A DNA stretch of 64,000 bases from Desulfobacteraceae bacterium Eth-SRB2 (GTDB taxonomy: Bacteria; Desulfobacterota; Desulfobacteria; Desulfobacterales; UBA11574), in the NCBI GenBank assembly GCA_004193595.1, contig RPGQ01000018.1:1-64000 (forward strand), read 5' to 3'. The notes below the pieces were generated by a model that saw nothing but the letters and a program-made list of their open reading frames with translations, did not search any database and was not told where the DNA came from. Positions 9,733 to 20,261 of this stretch are shown here, in pieces (the stretch's first letter is position 1; every line of letters starts with the position of its first letter). The translations under genes and the position numbers were made by a program.

Positions 9733-9972
9733 AAGTGTCGTTGCGGATCGAATACCCACGGCATTAGGATTTTATGGATGATGATATTAGTGGTTGATTC
9801 TGGCAGGTTTAACCTGGTTCGCGGGATTAATTAGGATCAGCTTCAAGAAGAGAGAAAATATATTCGCTGATTAGCTCACGATCAGCAAATGGATAATCAT
9901 TTTGCGAATTTTCTGTACAATCCATCTAAATGGATTTCCTGAAAAATAAACAAAAGAAGAAAGGAGGAATGT
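9733..9972 (+). promoter_or_regulatory. Leader of the kelch protein gene with small hairpins
   Basis: A 240-base gap with two short inverted repeats, GCTGAT...ATCAGC (about 9876-9896) and AATCCAT...ATGGATT (about 9920-9937), and AAAGGAGGAATGTATG at the next start. No c-di-GMP, cobalamin or other riboswitch consensus could be recognised. A promoter is likely but not pinned down. Confidence 0.35.
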
Positions 9973-12783
9973 ATGAAAAGAAAAGGAGCGATTTTCAGAT
10001 TAAAAAATGTATTTACCATAACTGTTATTGGCGTTTTGGTGGCTTTTTCGACCAGCATTCATGCGCCTGTTATGGCCGCAGCACCTGAATATGCTGCGTG
10101 GATAGCTACCGAGAACCTGGAAACGGGGAGACGTCACGCCACGGTGACGCGATTGGAAGACGGACGAGTGCTCGTCGTGGGAGGTATTTTAGACAGTACA
10201 AATACATACTTAGCCACAGCAGAGATTTATGATCCTCAAACCTGTCAATTTACTCCCACGGGGAGCCTGACAACCGGGGCCAGGGCCTTGCACACTGCGA
10301 CCTTGATGCATTTTACTGACGGGAAGGTACTAGTGGCCGGTGGATATAACGGTACTGGGGCTTTAACCAGCGCCGAGATTTATGACCCTACGACAGGGAA
10401 GTTTACCGCCGCCGGCTCGATGCATGTTGCCCGCGCCCAGCACACCGCAACAGCTCATGGTAGAGGGGAGGTCCTGATAGCGGGGGGCTATAGTACTGGC
10501 GGTGCTACCAACACTGCTGAAGTATATTACCCGGACAACCTTTACCATCATAGTTCTCCCAATGTAAATACCTTTGTAACGACTAGTGGAAAAATGGCGG
10601 TCGCTCGGAACAACCACACTGCTACCTGGTTTGTTAGTGATTCACCAGCTCCAATAACTCATAACATACTGATTGCAGGGGGTTGGGATGGTCCTCAACC
10701 TACAGCAACGGCAGAATTGTATGACTGGACTACAAGCACTTTTACCACAATCGGTTCAATGAATTACCCTCGCGCTTCTCACACTGCAACGCATTTGCAA
10801 CCATTCTCACCGAACTGGTTAGAATCAAATATACTTTTGGCAGGGGGCTCAACGACGACTCAGCCCACCCCTACCTCAGGCGTTCATCCAGCCACAAATA
10901 CCGCAGAGATATTCGACACCTCCACTAAAACTTTTACTCTAACTGCTGGTAATTTCGGGACAGCGCGTCAGTGGCACTCTGCTACAACCCTTTCCCACCC
11001 CGATATGGCAGGAATGGTACTCATCGCGGGAGGAAATAACGCTGCACTCGGTTACCATTCGTCATACAATGATCCGGCAGGCTTTCTGTCTTCAACCGAG
11101 GTTTACGATCCAGCTGCTGACAGCTTCACAGGATATCCAGACATGAACACTATGCGATGCATGACAGGGGTGGTCGAGTTGAATAACTATGATGTCTTTA
11201 TCCCCGGCGGCGGCACTAACACGTCAGAACGGTTGTCGGCTGAAGGAGATCCTGATGGCGATGGTCTCTATTTTTGTGACAACTGCCCTGGTGATTACAA
11301 TGAGCTTCAATTGGACACTGACGGCGACAGTGTCGGCAATGCCTGTGACAACTGCCCTAATATGCTGAACCCCGATCAGTCCGATCTGGATGGAGACGGA
11401 GATGGGGAAGTATGTGACGACACGGCAATGGGTGAGGATGAAGATGACAAACCGGCGGCGGGGCCGGACGTCGACCCAAGCTATGCGGAAGGAGCTGACA
11501 TTTTCATGGATGTAACGGTCACGCTGAAACCGTTGGACTGGACTAACGACGGTGTGGTGGATGATACCGATTACATAAAACCGGATCCGTATAACGTGAT
11601 CGTTAGGCTCTACGATTGTTTAGGGACCGAGCTGATCGCCGAACGAATACTTTGTGGTCCGGGCTGCTCCATACCTGTTGATCTGGTAACGGTTACTGCT
11701 GCCGGCAGTCCTCAAACATATCCCGTAACGTTTCCGTTGACCGAGTGGTTTCCGAATCTGGGACCAGGTTGCTACATCGCCGAAGCTGAATATGTGAATT
11801 TCTGCAAAGATCTGGACTTGAACCCGGATGGCAGTTGCCCTAATTCACCTGATTGCTTTACCGGTATCTGGCAAGGCATTTCAGATCCCGATTCCCAGAG
11901 TTTTACGATAGGCAGCGATCAATGTCCGGATCTTGGCGGAGATGCAGGTGGCACAGGCTGTCCGGTCGCGGACAAAAACACCGTGATGCTGCATACGGTG
12001 AACCTTGGCAAAGGGCCGTCGACCAAAGTACCGCTCGAAAATGTAGATGTACGCGTCTTTGACAGGAACAGCCCGGATTTTCAGACCGTTGCCGGCAAGA
12101 AAAACCCAGATGGATCCATGTACGGAGTGATATTTGAAACATCTGAGGAGTTCCCCGGATCTGTGGGTCTCGTTGGCGCCTGCCAAACCGATGCCAATGG
12201 CGTGTGCTATGCCGGAGAAGCGCAAACAGGCGAATACCTGGTAATCATCCGATACAAGGATACGGTGAACGGCAAAACCGTTTATGTGGGCCGGCCTAAG
12301 GGCCCGGGTGACTTCAATTCAGACGGAATCGCGGAGAAAAATTTTCAGATTATGAAAGTGCTGAAGAAAGGCGTGTTCCAGGGATACCGGGGCGGCAAAA
12401 AAATGGTTGTGACCGGATCCTTACTTGAGGTGATTACACCCGAAAGCGCCATCTGGGAAGGCACACAGTCGGTCTATCCCTTCATCTTCACCTCTGACAG
12501 TGACTGGACAGTGGATGTGTGCACCGAGGTACCGTCAGGATACAGCATTGTCGGTGTGTACGACGAAAACGGTGATCTCATCCCATCCGCGGACTGTATC
12601 CAGACCTTTGTCAACGGGGAAAGCAAGGCCGTTGCTTTTGAGGTCCAGGAGATAGGATCGCCGGAGCCGTACCTGGATGCAACGCTGGAAATCGATCATA
12701 AAGGCAAGAAAGTGAAAAAGAAAGTAAAAGCCTATGATATCCGCAAGAAGACCTTTAAGGACAAAATTAAAAAAGCCAAATAA
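9973..12783 (+). CDS. Secreted kelch-repeat / thrombospondin type-3 protein
   Basis: 936 residues with an N-terminal signal peptide ending near VMAAAPE. Residues ~45-415 hold about seven kelch units: each has a G-G or G-G-x pair (VVGGILD, VAGGYNG, IAGGYST, IAGGWDG, LAGGSTT, IAGGNNA, IPGGGTN) with T-A-E-I/V-Y-D strands, giving a beta-propeller. Residues ~418-485 are thrombospondin type-3 calcium-binding repeats (DGDGLYFCDNCPGD, DTDGDSVGNACDNCPN, DLDGDGDGEVCDD). The remaining ~450 residues are Cys-bearing beta domains ending in a very Lys-rich tail (KGKKVKKKVKAYDIRKK). No LPXTG or PEP-CTERM sorting signal seen. An extracellular adhesin or scaffold is likely; partner unknown. Confidence 0.85.
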   Translation: MKRKGAIFRLKNVFTITVIGVLVAFSTSIHAPVMAAAPEYAAWIATENLETGRRHATVTRLEDGRVLVVGGILDSTNTYLATAEIYDPQTCQFTPTGSLTTGARALHTATLMHFTDGKVLVAGGYNGTGALTSAEIYDPTTGKFTAAGSMHVARAQHTATAHGRGEVLIAGGYSTGGATNTAEVYYPDNLYHHSSPNVNTFVTTSGKMAVARNNHTATWFVSDSPAPITHNILIAGGWDGPQPTATAELYDWTTSTFTTIGSMNYPRASHTATHLQPFSPNWLESNILLAGGSTTTQPTPTSGVHPATNTAEIFDTSTKTFTLTAGNFGTARQWHSATTLSHPDMAGMVLIAGGNNAALGYHSSYNDPAGFLSSTEVYDPAADSFTGYPDMNTMRCMTGVVELNNYDVFIPGGGTNTSERLSAEGDPDGDGLYFCDNCPGDYNELQLDTDGDSVGNACDNCPNMLNPDQSDLDGDGDGEVCDDTAMGEDEDDKPAAGPDVDPSYAEGADIFMDVTVTLKPLDWTNDGVVDDTDYIKPDPYNVIVRLYDCLGTELIAERILCGPGCSIPVDLVTVTAAGSPQTYPVTFPLTEWFPNLGPGCYIAEAEYVNFCKDLDLNPDGSCPNSPDCFTGIWQGISDPDSQSFTIGSDQCPDLGGDAGGTGCPVADKNTVMLHTVNLGKGPSTKVPLENVDVRVFDRNSPDFQTVAGKKNPDGSMYGVIFETSEEFPGSVGLVGACQTDANGVCYAGEAQTGEYLVIIRYKDTVNGKTVYVGRPKGPGDFNSDGIAEKNFQIMKVLKKGVFQGYRGGKKMVVTGSLLEVITPESAIWEGTQSVYPFIFTSDSDWTVDVCTEVPSGYSIVGVYDENGDLIPSADCIQTFVNGESKAVAFEVQEIGSPEPYLDATLEIDHKGKKVKKKVKAYDIRKKTFKDKIKKAK

Positions 12784-12831
12784 TAATATAGATTACACTG
12801 TCATCTTTGACATAAAGGAAAGGAGTTTAAG

Positions 12832-14340
12832 ATGAAAAAACACAAATTGATGATTATAGGAGTTCTGGGATTGCTTGCCTGGTTCGCCATAGGACCGGGT
12901 TTTGCCCTTGCACAGGGTGAGGTGATTCTGCCGGAGCCTTCCAACAATAATTCTAATTCGGTTACGATTTCCATTATAGACATAGAAGAAAACGATGTGA
13001 CAGGCACTTGGCTTCCGAACCCTGATGAGCACGTTCAAATTGTCATCAACAATGTTTTAGCAGGTTATAATATCACGTTAGACCAAACGCAAACGTCCGC
13101 CTATCCTGGGCAGTGCACCAACTTCGATAATCCGAGCGGGAATGCAATTGAGCTGGACTTTAAGTTCAATTCGTACAACAACATTTTGACGCCAACCGAC
13201 TCTGGCGGGATGGCAGTGTCCACGTCACCGGAAGCGACATTAGCGGTGACACCTTCGAAAACCTCTACATCATACCCGCAGACTCGGATAAAGACGGAAT
13301 CGCCGACAACTACGAGAAGAAATATTGTCCTGACTTAACTTGTCTGGATCCCGAGGATGACTATGACACCAGCCCGGAAAAAGATTTGTCACCAATGGGG
13401 GATGGTGTCGCCACTAGAGATGAATACCGGGGATTCAGAATCTCGGGTGAATACATCCGTACCGACCCAAGGGTCAAAGATTTTTTTATACATCTCGTTG
13501 ATGAACCTCAGTGTCAGAGCACTGCTTTGTTATATGAGGATGATGACACAACCCTTATCAGTCTCAATACTTTTTTTTGGCGAGGACCTCAATCCGATTT
13601 TCGCCAATATGGCCAATTTTTATACTGGAGTTCAGGTCCATCTGATCAACAGTGACGAGTGGATAGACAAATTCGTAAGTTATGATCGTTTAGGCGGGGT
13701 TCAGTATTTTTCTGAATCTGACCCGGAACTGGATCGCCGGATTACCCCAAATGCGCTGGTTCCGCCTCCTGAGAATAGCAACCCGCCCAAAGGGGTGAGG
13801 CTTATAGAGTGTCTGGATCTTTATGAGTACAGTCCGCTGGGGCTCGCATTAAAAAAGGCCCCTCCCGATGGATTGGAAAAAAATGATGGAAATGCCGTTA
13901 TCTATACCCAAAGAATCTGGAGATATTATAGGAATAGCTTTGATGCAGGACATCCCCGGGACCTACAATACTATACCTTTGAAAATGGTGATTGGACTTT
14001 AAAAGAATCCTTTGATTCTCCTCCTGAGAGCCAAGATTTGAACCCGTACCTTGAACATACGGGCGTAAACCTAATCATCAAAGAGCTTTTCGCGTTTTAC
14101 ACGGCGCATGAAGGATTAGGACATCCCCTTGATTTGACACCGACGGTGGAAGGTACAAAGAAGGAGTCCTATGGATACCATCATGCGGATGGGACAGGAA
14201 CCATTATGGACATAAAGATCGTACAGGTAATCGACAGGAAGGATACTGCGTTCAACAAGTTTTACATTCCGGTATCCTTTGGCATCTCTGACAAACGCGA
14301 AATGCGGTTTTTATCAAGCCAAGAATTAATCCCATTTTAA
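12832..14340 (+). pseudogene. Secreted Ca-binding-repeat protein with two compensating frameshifts
   Basis: Starts MKKHKLMIIGVLGLLAWFAI...ALAQG, a clear signal peptide with ribosome site AAAGGAG. The frame is right to about 13225, then coding continues one frame over (VHVTGSDISGDTFENLYIIP, DSDKDGIADNYEKKYCPD, a DxDxDG calcium loop) until a run of eight T at about 13569. It then returns to the first frame (GEDLNPIFANMANFY...SSQELIPF) to 14340. One lost G (GTGGTC to GTGTC) and one extra T would explain both. The repaired protein would be ~502 residues, secreted, and start 48 bases after the kelch gene. Whether the lesions are real, phase-variable or sequence errors cannot be decided here. Confidence 0.72.
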
Positions 14341-14364
14341 CAATATCAGAAAAAGGAGAACATT

Positions 14365-14955
14365 ATGAAATCAGTCAAATTAATAGTATTAACCATCGGT
14401 ATTTTCGTCCTTTTTGTCAGTCTGGTGCCTCAAGTCTTCGCAGGGGGGGGACCGGCTGCGACAGACCCGTGCTGTCTGACGATAAACCCGGGTGGTGGCG
14501 CATTGGCATTGAAGGGGACGTTGGCTCTGGTTTACTATCCTGGTGATTCGGTTAATCCCCCTTACGTTGACGTTACATTGCGTCTGGAGCGCTCGGGAAA
14601 TCAGGCATTTTTCCGCCTTAACCTTCCAGACCTGAGCCTTATCGGAGTACCCGATAACCAAGTCCTATGCACCATATTCAATCCATACGAAACTGGTAAT
14701 CCAGATAGGATACCTCTGGTAAATGATTTTGTTGAACAAATTTTGGAAACATTTTTCACAGGTAAAACAACTGATAACACAAGGCTGGTCATTACACCCT
14801 CCTCGGCTTCCGATTATCAGGGAAGTGAATACTGTAATCCTGCAGATGGTAATTGTAACATTGGAGATACAGGCCGCATTTCGACTCTGGGTGATGTCAC
14901 CGTTTTTGCCATCGATAGCAGTAACTTCAAGCCGGCAAACTCAACTTGCCAGTGA
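14365..14955 (+). CDS. Small exported protein of unknown function
   Basis: 196 residues with signal peptide (MKSVKLIVLTIGIFVLFVSL...VFAGG), then Gly-rich GGGPAATDPCC and beta-rich sequence with two Cys pairs (DPCCLTI near the mature N-terminus; EYCNPADGNCNIG near residue 165). Ribosome site AAAAGGAGAAC precedes the ATG, 25 bases after the preceding gene, so it closes the secreted-protein cluster. Two strong hairpins follow. No family recognised. Confidence 0.7.
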   Translation: MKSVKLIVLTIGIFVLFVSLVPQVFAGGGPAATDPCCLTINPGGGALALKGTLALVYYPGDSVNPPYVDVTLRLERSGNQAFFRLNLPDLSLIGVPDNQVLCTIFNPYETGNPDRIPLVNDFVEQILETFFTGKTTDNTRLVITPSSASDYQGSEYCNPADGNCNIGDTGRISTLGDVTVFAIDSSNFKPANSTCQ

Positions 14956-14989
14956 AGTTAAGGGCAATATAAATACGCATTATGATCCA

Positions 14990-15025
14990 CCGGTTTATCC
15001 ATCCCAATTGGGATGGATAAGCCGG
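14990..15025. terminator. 18-bp perfect hairpin after secreted cluster
   Basis: CCGGTTTATCCATCCCAA joined directly to its complement (one G-U wobble) with no extra loop. It stands 35 bases after the stop of the small exported protein and lacks a U-run, so it is a likely transcription-ending or mRNA-stabilising structure rather than a textbook terminator. Confidence 0.55.
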
Positions 15026-15120
15026 TTTCCAACGTAGGGACAACTTTTCATCTTTCGCCCTACCAGGCATTTTCATGGTTATGGGACGCTTTTGCCTTCA
15101 TAAAACAAAACCGCTCGTTG

Positions 15121-15152
15121 ACACAAAGGCGCTGAAAACAGCGCCTTTGTGT
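15121..15152. terminator. 14-bp hairpin ACACAAAGGCGCTG
   Basis: Perfect 14-base stem with an AAAA loop, followed by TAAGCATGTTTTAATG. With the preceding hairpin it separates the secreted cluster from the phosphatase gene; the rest of 14956-15270 holds no gene. Confidence 0.6.
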
Positions 15153-15270
15153 TAAGCATGTTTTAATGACCATGTCTGCTAAATTTTTCTTTTCTTTTTG
15201 GTAATCCGAGTGCTTGGCAAGGAAAAAATATTCGGTGTAGCATCAAACTGAAACAGGAGGTCATGAGGGG

Positions 15271-18083
15271 TTGGCTGAAAGAGTCAGGAAAATTAGCTCA
15301 ATAGGCTTTGCAGCGACACTTATTTCAATAACTGTGATAGCGGCAATATACATGTACAACATTATCCAATGGGCGAAATATCCGGACTTCGGGTTTGGCT
15401 GGCGATCTGCTACCGGCATTGACGTGGTCGGAACCATTACAGAAAACGGTCGAAAGTCAGGCCTGCGTATGGGCGACCGTTTTATAGAGGTGAATGGGAA
15501 AACATTCACAAATATGCAAGAGTTCCGGTCCAACATGAAACGGGAACTTAGGCATCAAAACACCTATCTCGTGGAAAGAATAGGACGCAGATTTGCTGTT
15601 ACCATCATAAATATTCCCACCGGTCTTAAGGGAGCATTCAGGAAAAGTGGTTTTCCTTACCTGGTCGGCATTTGCTACATATTAATCGGAACGATTGTGT
15701 TCCTCATGAAACCCCACGAACGGGCGAGCTGGATTTTTTTTCTTTTTGGCGCTACCTTCGGACTTTTTCTTATCTTTCTTTTCAAAGTTGGGATTGTAAA
15801 ATCTCGGTGGCTGGAGACCGTGGATATTTTCGCATAGCTATTCGTGCCGGGAACTTTCATCCATCTTGCCTTTTGCTTTCCTCAAGAACGCAAGCTTATA
15901 AAGGAATATTCTTACATTCAGTTGCTACCATATGTTCTCTCAGCACTGCTGTTTCTTCGCATACGCTCGCTCACGCCCACAATGATCGACGTGCCCAAGG
16001 TCTGGATGGCCATCGTGGTGTTTTACATGACCTTGGGTGTGCTTGTTTTTCTGGGTTCTTGTTTGCAGTTAAGAATCACATCCTCATCCGAAATCATTAA
16101 ACTCCGATCCAGAATGATTTTGCTCGGCTTTGCTATTTCAGCATCTTTACCCCTTATGGATCTAATAATTAACACTATTTTTGGGGTATATATCGTGCCG
16201 AGCTTCAATTACTATCTCTCCTTTTTCATCGTCTTTCCATTATCTGTGGGCTATTCTATCGTCAGGCACGATCTGTTTGATTTCGACGCCATAATCAAGC
16301 GTACATATGGATATGTGCTGACCACCGGCGCAATTGCAGGGGTTTACGGCTTGTTTGTGCTCATCTCGGATATTGCCTTTGGAAGGTTTGAGGCCACCAA
16401 ATCCCCACTTTTCCCACTCGTTTTTATTCTGGGGGTCATATTTTTTTTCAACCCCATCCGCAACCGGGCGCAAAAATTTATCGACCGGGTATTTTATCGT
16501 CTGGAATACGACTACCAGGAGACAGTCCAGAAAATCAGCGAGACCATGCGCTCCCTGCTAAAACTTGATGAAATTGGAAAGAGCATCATGGATATTGCCC
16601 TAGGACCCCTATTCGTCGATGCAGGCGGTGTCCTGCTCCTGAACAGGGAAAATGAGTTCTATGAATGTCTTATTTCATCAGGTAAAAGCTATGACAGCAA
16701 ATAACGGTTGGATTTTTTTAATATTGTAATTTCAAATGGTTATTGAATGCTGCCAGCATGTATTATCTGTCAATTAAGGAAAAACAGCTGTAAATAGGCC
16801 TGATTTTGTGCCATTACAGACAATATTGATAAAATGATACTTAATTAATACTTGACATTACAGCAACTTATGAAATCCAACCGTTATTTGCTATCATAGG
16901 GTAAAAGAGAGATAAAACAACGTAGAAACGATTCAGACATTGGCAAGCCCGAATTAATTGACAAAACGCTTCCTCAGGCCATAGAACCTAAAGCAACTGA
17001 AAGTGAGATAGCGGGTTTAAATCTATCCAAGCTGCGATTGTCTGTTGATGAACCGTTTATTCGAAAAATAATGCAGAGAAAGAAATAACGATATACGACA
17101 TCCAGGAAGATCCGTTTTTCGAAGATTAGAGAGCATCATATAAGGAGATGTTTGAACAGCTTCAGGCAACCCTGATCGTGCCTCTGATTTACGAGGACAA
17201 ATTGACCGGGTTGATATCCCTTGGAGAGAAAAAATCAGGCAAATTTTACCGCCGGGAAGATATTAACCTGCTAAACACTCTGGCCAACCAGGGGGCGGTG
17301 GCCATTGAAAACGCCCGGATGATCGAGGAAGTTATCGAAAAAGAACGTATGGAAGAAGAGCTTTCCATTGCCAGGGATCTGCAAACGAGCATGCTGCCTG
17401 CGGAGTGTCCAATTATCAAGGGGTTTGAGATTGCGGCCTATTCTCTTTCCGCCATGGAAGTGGGAGGCGATTTTTATGATTTCATCGAGATGGGGAAAGA
17501 CGGGGTCGGCATGGTCATCGGCGATGTGACAGGGAAAAGTGTTTCCGGGGCATTGGTCATGTCCGCTTCGAGGAGTATTTTCCGTATGCTTTCGGAAGAA
17601 CAAATGAGCGTCGACGAAATCATGATCCGGGCCAACCGGCGGACTAAGAAAGACATCAAAACCGGTATGTTCGTGGCCCTGCTTTATGCTGTTTTAAATG
17701 CAGAAGACAAAACTCTAAGTTTGTGTAGTGCCGGCCAGACACAGCCCATATACTGGTCTTCAGAGACGGGCGAGACCAGACTGGTGGAAACAAAAGGGGA
17801 TACTTTTCCTCTTGGGATTTTGGAAGATGTCGGGTACGAGGAGACCCAGCTCCAACTTTTACCTGGAGACAAGGTTGTTCTTTACACCGACGGTATTGTG
17901 GAAGCCATGAACGATAAGGAGGAAATGTTCGGGTTTGAGCGATTGATAGAAGTTGTTCAAGAGGCAAGGTCAATGACGGCCGATTCGCTCTTGAAAGAGA
18001 TCATAGATAAGGTCAACGTGTTTGCCGGAGGGGCCGCCCAGCACGACGACCTGACAATCATTGTGTTGGGTGTTGAGGAGTGA
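15271..18083 (+). pseudogene. PDZ-membrane-GAF-PP2C (RsbU/SpoIIE) phosphatase, multiply interrupted
   Basis: TTG start with AGGAGG 11 bases upstream. Order: one membrane helix, a PDZ-like segment (VVGTITENGRKSGLRMGDRF), about seven membrane helices, a GAF-type region (TLIVPLIYEDKLTGLISLG), then a complete PP2C/SpoIIE phosphatase (GGDFYDFIE, VIGDVTGKS, CSAGQTQPIYW, LYTDGIVEAMN, DDLTIIVLG). Such enzymes dephosphorylate an anti-anti-sigma STAS protein. Lesions: in-frame TAG at 15835-15837; a MITE at 16689-16899; one A lost near 17064; in-frame TAG at 17127-17129. The phosphatase part (17148-18083, 311 codons) is intact and could be made alone, though no good ribosome site precedes 17148. RsbW-like and STAS genes lie downstream. 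Confidence 0.85.
16689..16899 (+). mobile_element. MITE copy 1 (211 bp) with 8-bp target duplication
   Basis: Flanked by direct repeats GGTAAAAG (16681-16688 and 16900-16907). Ends are inverted repeats CTATGACAGCAAATAACGG / its complement with one mismatch. It interrupts the phosphatase gene between the codons for SSGK and REIKQR: removing the element and one target copy restores the frame. It is the reverse complement of the copy at 25793-26002, and its ends match those of the IS at 26011-28720, which probably moved it. Confidence 0.92.
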
Positions 18084-18090
18084 GCTGATA

Positions 18091-19695
18091 TTGAGAGGAA
18101 AATTCTTCAGCCTGTTATTTCCTATCTTTGCCCCAGTCTTATCCGGGGTTTTACTAGTTTTAGCCTTTCCAAGTCACAATCTCGGATGGCTTGCATGGGT
18201 GGCCCTTGTACCGCTACTTGTTGCCATCTCCGGTAAGCGTCCAGGGCATGGTTTCTTGATGTCTTATCTTTGCGGGTTTGTTTTTTTCCCGGGGATTTTT
18301 TACTGGATCTTACAAATCTCCGGGTACAGGTATCTACACCATGGCATCCTGGCCCTTTATCTGGGGGCATATTTCGGTATTTGGGGCCTGGTGTTCGCAT
18401 TTATTTCCAAACACTGGGGAGTCGTTCCGGCGCTATTCACCGCACCCTTTGCCTGGGTTTCTTTAGAATTTATCCGGTCGAATTTCTCTTTTTTGGCGCT
18501 TCCATGGGCTTTGCTTGCGCACACTCAGTATCAATATCCGCTGATAATTCAGATCGCTTCTTTAAGCGGGATATATGGAATCAGTTTTCTGATCGTTTTG
18601 GTCAATTCGGCAATTGCAGCGATAACTCTATTTCTCATACACAGATTTAAAGACAACCCATTACCTTCCTATCCTATAATTTCCGGGAAGGGAGCTATTT
18701 TAATAGTCGTTACAGCTGCTCTTTCAGTCACTTTGGCCCTGTCTTATGGGTTTAAGGCTATTGCCAGGCCCATTATGGATGATTCAATCAAGGTCTCTGT
18801 TGTGCAAGGCAATATTGATCAGGTCAAGAAGTGGGATCGTAAATATGGAGAATTTATCATGCAAACATACGATGAGCTGACCCGAATGGCCTCAAAAGAC
18901 CGTCCGGCGCTCATTGTCTGGCCGGAAACCGCCACCCCTTTGGCCATCAGCCGAGACCACAGACTGTACGATCAGGTAAAGCGCATTTCGCAGTCGGCAG
19001 GGGCATATCTTTTGCTGGGGAGCGCCCAGCATCAGAAGTTCACGCAAGGTGACTCTAAACGGATCGACTATATGAATTCTGCTTTTTTGATCACTCCTGA
19101 CAGTAATGCCAAAAATCAGCGGTATGACAAGATTCACCTTTTGCCCTTCGGAGAATATTTGCCTATGGAAGGAACTGTGCCTTGGTCATATTTAGGAATT
19201 CCGCATATCCGCGGCTATACACCCGGTAAGGAATCCACTCTTTTCGACAGTCCATCGTACCATTTCGGAGTAACCATCTGCTGGGAGAATATCTTTCCAA
19301 ACCTGGTCAGAAAAGTTGTAAAAAGGGGGGCTCAGTTTATCGTAAACATCACAAACGAAGCCTGGTTCGGCAAAACATCAGTTCCCTACCAGTTTGTGGC
19401 AATGAGCGTATTTCGAGCTGTCGAAAACAGAGTTTCTGTTGTACGCTGTGCAAACACCGGTGTCTCGTGTTTTATAAATCCGGATGGAAGAATCATCGGC
19501 AAAGTCCAGCAAGATAATAAAGATACATTTGTGAAGGGTTATCTCACAAAAGAAATCCCTTTGTCTAAGGAAAAGACCTTCTATACGATTTACGGCGATG
19601 TTTTTGTTTACATGAGCATGATCATAACCATCCTAATAATCTTTTTAACTGTGCTGAAGTTAAAAAAAATAAAAAAAACAGACTGTAAACGTTGA
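18091..19695 (+). CDS. lnt: Apolipoprotein N-acyltransferase Lnt
   Basis: About 535 residues with eight or so N-terminal membrane helices, then a nitrilase-type periplasmic domain. It adds the third acyl chain to the N-terminal Cys of lipoproteins. Catalytic triad context is visible: WPETATP (Glu), KIHLLPFGEYLP (Lys), GVTICWENIFP (Cys); NEAWFGKTSVPYQ and AVENRVSVVRCANTG are also family hallmarks. I chose the TTG at 18091, which has GAGGAG ten bases upstream inside the end of the phosphatase gene; upstream codons in the same frame lack a ribosome site. It overlaps no gene but sits between phosphatase and RsbW-like genes, so it is likely co-transcribed with them. Confidence 0.93.
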   Translation: MRGKFFSLLFPIFAPVLSGVLLVLAFPSHNLGWLAWVALVPLLVAISGKRPGHGFLMSYLCGFVFFPGIFYWILQISGYRYLHHGILALYLGAYFGIWGLVFAFISKHWGVVPALFTAPFAWVSLEFIRSNFSFLALPWALLAHTQYQYPLIIQIASLSGIYGISFLIVLVNSAIAAITLFLIHRFKDNPLPSYPIISGKGAILIVVTAALSVTLALSYGFKAIARPIMDDSIKVSVVQGNIDQVKKWDRKYGEFIMQTYDELTRMASKDRPALIVWPETATPLAISRDHRLYDQVKRISQSAGAYLLLGSAQHQKFTQGDSKRIDYMNSAFLITPDSNAKNQRYDKIHLLPFGEYLPMEGTVPWSYLGIPHIRGYTPGKESTLFDSPSYHFGVTICWENIFPNLVRKVVKRGAQFIVNITNEAWFGKTSVPYQFVAMSVFRAVENRVSVVRCANTGVSCFINPDGRIIGKVQQDNKDTFVKGYLTKEIPLSKEKTFYTIYGDVFVYMSMIITILIIFLTVLKLKKIKKTDCKR

Positions 19696-19793
19696 ACTCA
19701 TTGAATTTTTTCAAAAGGCATGATAGGGTATTTTTAAATATTTATTATAGATCATTCCGCTCATTCTCATATGAAACAAGGAGAGCCCTTAAC

Positions 19794-20261
19794 GTGAAAC
19801 CTAAAAATAGCAAATTTGTCAGAATGCTGGATGAAAATACCATTGAAGTCAGCCTTCCCAATAAGCTTGGCTATGAGCGAATTGCTATGTCGTGTTCGGC
19901 AAGTTTTGCCAAAATCGTGGGCTTCTTACCGGAACGTGTAGAAGATTTAAAAACCGCCGTATCCGAAGCCTGCCTCAATGCCATGGAACACGGCAACCTG
20001 AATCACCCGGACAAAAGAGTGCTCATCACAATGGATTACAATGATCACATATTTAGAGTCTCTGTGATGGACCAGGGTGAAGGCATGGGAGAAACTCCCG
20101 AGATCCTTGAAGAGCCGGATATAGACAAAAAAATTGAAAATCTTCAAACCCCGAGAGGACTGGGCATGTTCTTGATAAAACAACTGGTTGATCAGGTGGA
20201 ATATAATAAAATTACTGATGAAGGGCACATGGTGAGGATGGTGCTTAAACTTACAGGTTGA
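19794..20261 (+). CDS. RsbW-like serine kinase / anti-sigma factor
   Basis: About 155 residues, one GHKL ATPase domain of the HATPase_c_2 type: N box EACLNAMEHGN, G1 box MDQGEGMG and G2 box RGLGMFLIKQLVDQVEY. Such kinases bind a sigma factor or response partner and phosphorylate a STAS-domain antagonist. GTG at 19794 is preferred because AAGGAG lies ten bases upstream and the protein then begins with the strand typical of the family; the 34 upstream codons look non-coding. Next gene but one is a STAS protein, and a PP2C phosphatase lies upstream: the three parts of a partner-switching module. Confidence 0.88.
   Translation: MKPKNSKFVRMLDENTIEVSLPNKLGYERIAMSCSASFAKIVGFLPERVEDLKTAVSEACLNAMEHGNLNHPDKRVLITMDYNDHIFRVSVMDQGEGMGETPEILEEPDIDKKIENLQTPRGLGMFLIKQLVDQVEYNKITDEGHMVRMVLKLTG

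Noticed and set aside
9733..9972. c-di-GMP riboswitch before the kelch gene
   Set aside because: No GEMM-I/II core sequence was found; the PilZ neighbour was the only reason to suspect it.
17148..18083. Calling the PP2C part an independent intact gene
   Set aside because: No convincing ribosome site, and upstream sequence in the same frame (with one TAG) is clearly the continuation of the GAF domain; treated as part of the broken gene.
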